Of a stretch of 24,730 nucleotides of DNA, positions 19,361-24,730 are shown in pieces. Numbering within the stretch: the first letter of the stretch is position 1; the number at the start of each line of letters is the position of its first letter. The position numbers and the translations under genes are program-made. The notes under the pieces were generated by a model. The model did no database searches and had not been told where the DNA came from. It was given only the letters and a program-made list of their open reading frames with translations. Source of the DNA: Didymodactylos carnosus (lineage: Eukaryota; Rotifera; Eurotatoria; Philodinida; Philodinidae); assembly GCA_905250885.1 (NCBI GenBank), contig CAJNOQ010002359.1:1-24730 (forward strand), in the 5' to 3' direction.

Positions 19361-19668
19361 GTTTCGTACTTCCGAGATTCCGCCGCCATTTTTCGGGCTA
19401 GAAATTCAGATTGGTTTCAGAAAATAGAGAAATGTTTTTTCTATGTCATGACGCCGTTGAATTTTCAATTTATGCTTAGTTTAGGAGGAATTTAAACAAT
19501 TTCCGAAAAGTAAATAAAATCGCTCCAACTTGTCGGAAAATTTTTAAATTCCTCCTAAACTAAACATCCAACGATGTTACAACGTAGAAGAAACATTTCT
19601 CTATTTTTTGAAACCAATCAGAAATTTCTAGCTCGAAAAATGATGGAGATATCTTGGAATTACGAAAC
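19361..19668. mobile_element. Foldback (MITE-like) element, ~308 bp
   Basis: Arms of about 140 bp (19361-19497 and 19533-19668) are imperfect reverse complements sharing AATAGAGAAATGTTT and TAGTTTAGGAGGAATTTAAA with their complements, around a short centre. The 61-codon frame at 19654-19839 merely starts in the right arm. Confidence 0.7.
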
Positions 19669-20118
19669 GCTACAGTTGTAAAACGAGATTTTAAGAAAAA
19701 CGTGAAACAAGTTTACGAAATGAAAAACGAAGAAGGAAAGAAATATAATAATAGTTCTCAAGAGGTTTTTGCGTATGCTAGATCCAATGTGCATATTTGC
19801 AGATGCATGTGCGACATTTATTTTTTGCATATGCAGTGAGATTTCAATAAAAACTAATTTTTTAGAAAATCAACTAGAAAACCATCAAGCGCCATTTTTC
19901 AAGGCATAAAAACTAGTGCGCTGGAAAGAGGACACTTTAAACTCTTCAACCATATATAAATATCAAAATCAATGGTTTGGATGAAAATTTATTTTTTCTT
20001 CCCTTAAATCAGACAGTGAATGGCAGAAAGACATCGTAATCTGGTAGAATTTCGTTTTATCTTTGCATTCAAATATCCAACTTCGTAGCACTTGTGAAAT
20101 TATTTTAAGCGAGTTAAT
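19669..20118. other. Upstream region of the unknown gene fragment
   Basis: No gene is supported. ATATATAAATAT near 19952-19963 is a TATA-like run about 200 bases before the open frame, with no further support. Confidence 0.3.
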
Positions 20119-21258
20119 GGATCTTCTATGAAACTTGTTACACATCATGGCTTTGCAGATATGTATCATTCTCTTACTCTGAGAGGGTAGATGCATTTTG
20201 CCAAACAGAAGAAAAATATCGTGAACATTTAGAAAAACCAGGCGAACAATTACTACATTACCAATTTAAAAAAGAAAATATCTTTGCTGTTTGTTCGACG
20301 CTTCAGTTATTAAATCACGATTCGAATCTGTACAAAGCCGTCGAAAATAATATACGAGAGTTGGGCTCAAATGAATTAAAAAATGGATTTCAAGAAAGTA
20401 AGAATGCTCTAAATGAATTTATGGAATATGAATTATCAAAAACACATATGAAACAATTCACTGACTTAGCTTCAACTAAACTTCTGAAATATGTTAAAGA
20501 AACTTTAGACACGGCAGATCATCTGTTACTATTTGATTTTAAAGATCTGTCACTGGAAAATTATAATAAGAAACTGAAAACAAAAATGTGGGATCGAACT
20601 TATCCAGAACAACGTTATCAGCTCACATATGACAAGGCTAATTTATTGCGAAGGACAATACTGATAATGTATTGTTCACAATTTTTTGACGACAGTAAAA
20701 AAACATTTCGTGATCGTTTTCTTTGCTCAACAATTGCCTCCGATTGAAGGGCGTACACTTAAACTAGCTGATACTAACGCATTGCATCTTAATACACATT
20801 CTGTTGATTATCAAGTACGGAAAAATTTAACTTCTAATTTTCTAAAAATTGTTAATAAAACTTCAAATGACTTAGCCCAACATTTAAACCAAAAATATAT
20901 ATATGAAATGGAAATGATATTAAATAAAATTTGTCCTGAAGAAAATGATTTATTTCGTACTAAAACTTTTACATTAGAAAAATGTAAAAATGAAGCAAAC
21001 GCATTAGTAATGCGTATTTGTGGTCCAGCGATAACAGCAACATTAAGATACCCGCATACGCATATTAAAGTTAGACAAGACGCAATTAATCAGTTACTTT
21101 GTGTTGCACCACTATTTGCCGATAAACTGTGTGATAAACATAACGATGAAAACGTAGTAGAAAAAGTCACACCAATACTGATTAATGGGATCATGTCATT
21201 ACTAAAAAAAACTGATGTGATTAATATTCAAGTTATAACACAGTTCTTTAAAAAATAA
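20119..21258 (+). pseudogene. Unrecognised mostly helical protein, frameshifted fragment
   Basis: A plus-strand frame open from about 20119 clearly looks coding from 20189 (VDAFCQTEEKYREHLEKPGE) to about 20725 (TFRDRFL). It then continues in the +2-shifted frame (AQQLPPIEGRTLKLADTN) to a TAA at 21256-21258. No splice pair at the shift restores the frame convincingly, so a 1-nt indel near the T-run at 20720-20730 is likeliest. A TTTGCAG at 20153-20159 could be an acceptor for an upstream exon I cannot find. The ~350 aa are rich in Lys, Asn, Leu and Glu and look alpha-helical. I see no catalytic motif and do not recognise the family. Good codon continuity in both halves suggests recent inactivation or a sequencing error. 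Confidence 0.6.
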
Positions 21259-21303
21259 TTAATTACTACATTTTATTATTACTTAAAAATGTATGATGCT
21301 GTT

Positions 21304-21802
21304 CAGGGCTGGGCAACTCCGCTGACTTTCAACTCAAACTCAAACTCCGTTTTCAAATCTCCAGTCAAACTCCAACTCCGCTCAAAATTTGTCAACTCCA
21401 ACTCCAACTCCATCAATAAAAATCTCAACTCCCGTTCAACTCCGGTTGCTTCACTTTTGCAAGAAAGATTTTTCGGTTTTTAACAGGATTTTGGGCGTTT
21501 TTGAGCTTTTTTCGGCCGGAAAGCAAAAAGAACTTCCGAATTCACTCGTGAATACAGTCACTCAATCGTTTAGAAGATTAGTTTTACAACTATTGAATAT
21601 TTCCAAAAATGCAAAACGGAGTAAAGAATAAAAATTCAAAAACCCAATTCCAACTCCACCAAAAAAATGCTAAACTCCGGAGTTGGAGTTGCCCAGCCCT
21701 GCTTTGACCCNGCAAAACGGAGTAAAGAATAAAAATTCAAAAACCCAATTCCAACTCCACCAAAAAAATGCTAAACTCCGGAGTTGGAGTTGCCCAGCCC
21801 TG
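21304..21802. mobile_element. hAT-like MITE, copy 2 (contains assembly gap)
   Basis: Same termini and subterminal AACTCC words as copy 1, in the same orientation, starting 45 bp after the stop of the unknown gene. The true length is about 398 bp (21304-21701); the extra 101 bp come from an exact repeat of 21611-21710 after the N at 21711. The right flank CTTTGACC is present on both sides of the N, so the flank itself is reliable. Confidence 0.85.
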
Positions 21803-21811
21803 CTTTGACCC
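21611..21811. other. Exact 100-bp duplication around an N: likely unmerged contig overlap
   Basis: 21611-21710 and 21712-21811 are identical, separated by one N. This is the signature of two contigs joined without collapsing their overlap. Confidence 0.85.
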
Positions 21812-22860
21812 CAAATTATGGACTTTTTACTTTAGAAAACGAAATTCTATGGTAGGTAGCTGTAACCTTCTGATTTTAACCGCAAAACTATCGATTTTTA
21901 GCACTTGTTTGTTTCAAAGTGTACATCAAACTTTGCTCTTTAAGGCTACTTAAACTACGCCTAATTATTCAAGAATTAATCACAAAGGTAATCATATGCT
22001 CTCTTCTGACAGTGAACAAGTAAAGAAGTGAAAACGAAGTTATTTTTTATATATAGTCGACCAACGGAATGTTTATAAAAAGCGCTTTATTGTTAATTCT
22101 TTTGCATTTTGCGTTTAGTCAAAAATTACTTATTTATTTATTGTGATAGCAAGTAACACAAGTAGTGGTAATTTGAAAAGCTCTTAAAAGTTTCATTTGC
22201 AAAAACATGGTAAAAGTACAACTTTGAAAAAGATATCACAGATTGTTAAAGTCTTTGTGTAAGCTCTGACAACCATTGGAGATGACTTGAGTTTCCAGTA
22301 ACGACTTCAAGCACGGAACGTGTTCCCATCAAGGCTCGCTAACTTCAGTAAAAAGATTTTAAATAGAAACTTAATGGGATTTTGAACTCTACGTTCTTGT
22401 GTCGTAATTTTTTGCATCCTAATCAATTTCGAACTGATAAGAACTGTGTTCGACTATTAAAAAGGAATTCGAAGTTAAGAATGCCATCATTTTAATTAAA
22501 ACTAGATTCATTTTCCTTATAACGACAATAATGTAATCCAGTTTTGCTCTTCTCCGTCTGTAGGAACAATTAATTCTTTACATAGATATTCTGCAATGAA
22601 TTCTGAAAGACATCGATTCCAAACTAACACTATCGTAGCAAATACATATTTCTCATTTTTTAAAAACAAGATATATGAAAAACGAAGAGTGAAAGGTGCG
22701 TTATTTGATAGAGTACTGTAGGGTAAAACGACAAGGTGTCTGACATTTTTGTAGTATTTTTTGGTATTTCTCAGTCGTTCTTAATCGGAAAAGCTTACTA
22801 TTAAAAATGGTGATAGATTGAACATTTCTCTACATCTCAGGTCGACGAAACTGGTATTTA
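21812..22860. other. Gene-free AT-rich stretch
   Basis: No frame with recognisable content and no clear inverted or tandem repeat on either strand. Confidence 0.4.
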
Positions 22861-22879
22861 ATTGTCCATTAATAGACTG

Positions 22880-23600
22880 TTAACTGTATGCCAAAAAATG
22901 GCCTGTTAATTGTGTAAAAATCGAATGAAAATTGGCATTTAACAGCCATTATGATGACAATTTTTCGACTTTGAAATAACAGTGAAAATAATGCCAGATT
23001 ATAGGCAATGTCCGAAAAATTGGCATTTTTCGGATACCATTAAATGGTATTTTCGTTCATTTATTAGACCGCGTTAACTAATGCGGCCGTTAAATGTCCG
23101 TTTTTTCTCCATTTCAAAATGGCAAAAGACTGATCATAAACTGGCTGTTAAGTGCCAGTTTATGGTCACCAAGTCATTCACCGTTTAATTCTGCCGTCAT
23201 GAATAGTATAAATGACTCTGATTTTTCTAAAATAATTTAGAGTATCTCTCTTCTTCAATTATACGAGTCATAGAAACTTGCCTCGAAGAAGTGGTCTGTG
23301 ATTCCTAACTCGATACAGGTGATAGTACCCCAGGTTCGGAAGATATTTTTTTGACATTTTCTAACAATCTAACAATTGATATTTAAATGGCAAAAAAAAT
23401 GTGACTAGTAGGGTTACTGGGAGCAGTTAAATGCCTGTTATTTGACCGTTTTCTGACATTTAAAAAAAATGCGAAATAAATGCATTTAAACATTCCCAGT
23501 TATAATGGCAAAAAACGGCCTAAAAACAGGGTAAAATGTCATAAATATGACATTTAAATGCTCATTAGCAGCGTATTAAATGGCATTTAATTCCCAATTA
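22880..23600. repeat. Palindrome cluster rich in TGGCA / CATTTAA words
   Basis: Within ~700 bp there are several perfect or near-perfect palindromes. TCCGAAAAAT/ATTTTTCGGA at 23011-23034 (4-nt loop) adjoins ATACCAT/ATGGTAT at 23034-23050. TGATCATAAACTGGC pairs with GCCAGTTTATGGTCA at 23131-23168, and AAATGTCATA/TATGACATTT lies at 23534-23555. The words GGCATTT, ATGGCAAAA and CATTTAAATG recur throughout in both orientations. This could be a decayed array of a short palindromic repeat. Confidence 0.6.
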
Positions 23601-24730
23601 ATTACACCGTTTTCGACGTCCAGGGATGCGGATACGGAAAACATCTGAAAATATGCAATAAAGTCAGAACCAGATCCAAAATGCGAAAATCTGCTCCGAA
23701 GTTTCTCCTTTTCCCCAAATGGGGTAAGAAGAAATACTCCGTTGAAATATACAGGAACCTCACAGGCAAACCTGTACCATTTCTCATGGCGTATCAGTTT
23801 AACGCACAGAAATTTTTTTTCATCGACAATCGTATAGAATAGACTTTCCGCTGCAAAATAAAAGGTCACACTACTTCCACTGCGCTTGAATTCCAAGTTT
23901 AATCAAATGTATTAGCTAACTATTTTGATATGTCGATATATTCGCCTGGAAAACAAAAGCTGCAGTCAATTTTTCAATATATCGTCACTATAAAAATATT
24001 ATTATATATTCTGAAAGCGCTCGAAGTTCTTTATCACCCTGTATATTCATGTTTTATCTTGCATTTATTCCTTGAAAAATAAATTGAGTGTAATGACGGC
24101 CCCCTCACTGTCAGATTCTCAGAAATTGTAACTTAATAATAAATTGGTGCGGCCTCTCAGTATTTTCTATTTTTCTCGTGTTTCTTTAGGATTCAAAGGT
24201 GAATGTTAGTTTTGAAAAGATGCGCCGGAAAATGCTCTACCAACCATAGCTAAACTTTAATTCTAGAGCTTCAATCAAGAAAACTACTCAGATTATACGA
24301 AAGACGAAAAGAATGAAAATTTGTTATTTTTTTCCACTTGAACCCTTTTCTTTGCTATTATTTCCGTAATAAAAGGGTTACAAAAGTGAGAAGGCAGTTA
24401 TTTTGTACTTCTGAATGTGCTCTTTCTCGTGGTCCGTAAAAAAGTCTTTTAAAACAGATGGTGTGAAAAAAACTGAAATAGTAGTGAAAAAACGCAGCTT
24501 TTTGGTACGTGTTAATTGGGAATACCTTCGCTGCACTCCAATTATTTTTCAGCAAATAAATGCAAGACAATAAGCAATATATATATATACAAGCTCACAA
24601 TGAGGGTGCCTTCATTTCACTCGATTATTCTTCCAATGAACAAGAGCAAAGGAAAATCTAAATATGTAGGTTGATAGAAAATTCCAAGGCTATCAGATGG
24701 TATAATTATTTTTTTCCAAAATGTGGTTTT
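23601..24730. other. Right window end; no gene supported
   Basis: A minus-strand frame of 106 codons (23896-23576) overlaps the slightly G+C-richer stretch 23600-23880, but it has no recognisable domain and a second frame overlaps it. I leave it uncalled. An (AT)n tract lies near 24578-24591. Confidence 0.35.

Larger units (their letters stand above)
11275..21810. mobile_element. Putative 10.5-kb composite unit bounded by two hAT-like elements
   Basis: Two copies of the same ~400-bp element lie in direct orientation at 11283-11702 and 21304-21802. Outside the left copy is CTTTGACC (11275-11282), and outside the right copy is again CTTTGACC (21803-21810): an 8-bp duplication around the whole block. 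The inner flanks (AATGCTAT after copy 1, ATGCTGTT before copy 2) differ from it but resemble each other when shifted by one base. Either both ends moved together (macrotransposition), or a circle carrying one copy recombined into another copy. The interior holds fragments of at least three host genes plus further elements. Confidence 0.55.

Noticed and set aside
21611..21811. A real tandem duplication in MITE copy 2
   Set aside because: The two 100-bp units are identical and separated by a single N, which points to a scaffold join.
23576..23896. 106-codon minus-strand frame
   Set aside because: Tempting because of the local rise in G+C, but there is no recognisable domain, and a second overlapping frame is equally open.
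1..24730. tRNA or rRNA genes, CRISPR arrays, telomeric repeats
   Set aside because: No cloverleaf with a GTTCRA-type T-loop, no rRNA core words, no regularly spaced direct repeats and no G-rich tandem telomere repeats were seen on reading both strands.

Overview
This is eukaryotic, animal-type DNA, about two-thirds A+T by eye, with GT-AG introns and a high density of non-autonomous DNA transposons. The best guess for the organism is a bdelloid rotifer. That rests on the type of kinesin-light-chain-like TPR repeat, the LU-domain (Ly6-type) protein, the secreted 5'-nucleotidase and the mixed TE debris; I could not test it by search. Only two genes look intact.

Layout. (a) 446-847 (-): a GPI-anchored LU-domain protein. 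(b) 1520-2402: three alternating copies of one inverted-repeat terminus. (c) 3555-6945 (-): a secreted 5'-nucleotidase-family metallophosphoesterase in three exons whose junctions I could place to the base (506 aa). Its second intron carries a 507-bp MITE with a TTAG target duplication. (d) 7.5-11.1 kb: a perfect 41-bp-arm hairpin, a reverse-transcriptase remnant, a 773-bp non-autonomous hAT element with an 8-bp target duplication and a nested foldback, two abutting perfect or near-perfect palindromes, and a 401-bp palindrome with 191-bp arms. (e) 11,283-21,802: a block bounded by two directly repeated copies of a ~400-bp hAT-like element (termini CAGGGCTGGGCAACTCC / GTTGCCCAGCCCTG). The 8-bp sequence CTTTGACC lies outside the left copy and again outside the right copy, so the whole ~10.5 kb looks like one inserted unit. 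(f) 21.8-24.7 kb: AT-rich DNA with a cluster of small palindromes and no recognised gene.

The 10.5-kb block is a collection of broken pieces: a large inverted repeat with a nested MITE, the C-terminal tail of a Rab11-like GTPase fused to degenerate TPR units, a hAT transposase C-terminal fragment, an LTR-like promoter/poly(A) module, the C-terminal part of a TPR protein with the same 1-nt deletion in two adjacent repeats, a 774-bp element with 93-bp TIRs, a foldback element, and a frameshifted gene of unknown family.

There is no operon logic here. The two intact genes are independent. The rest reads as TE-driven capture and decay of gene fragments. One unresolved base (21,711) sits inside an exact 100-bp duplication that is almost certainly an unmerged contig overlap.
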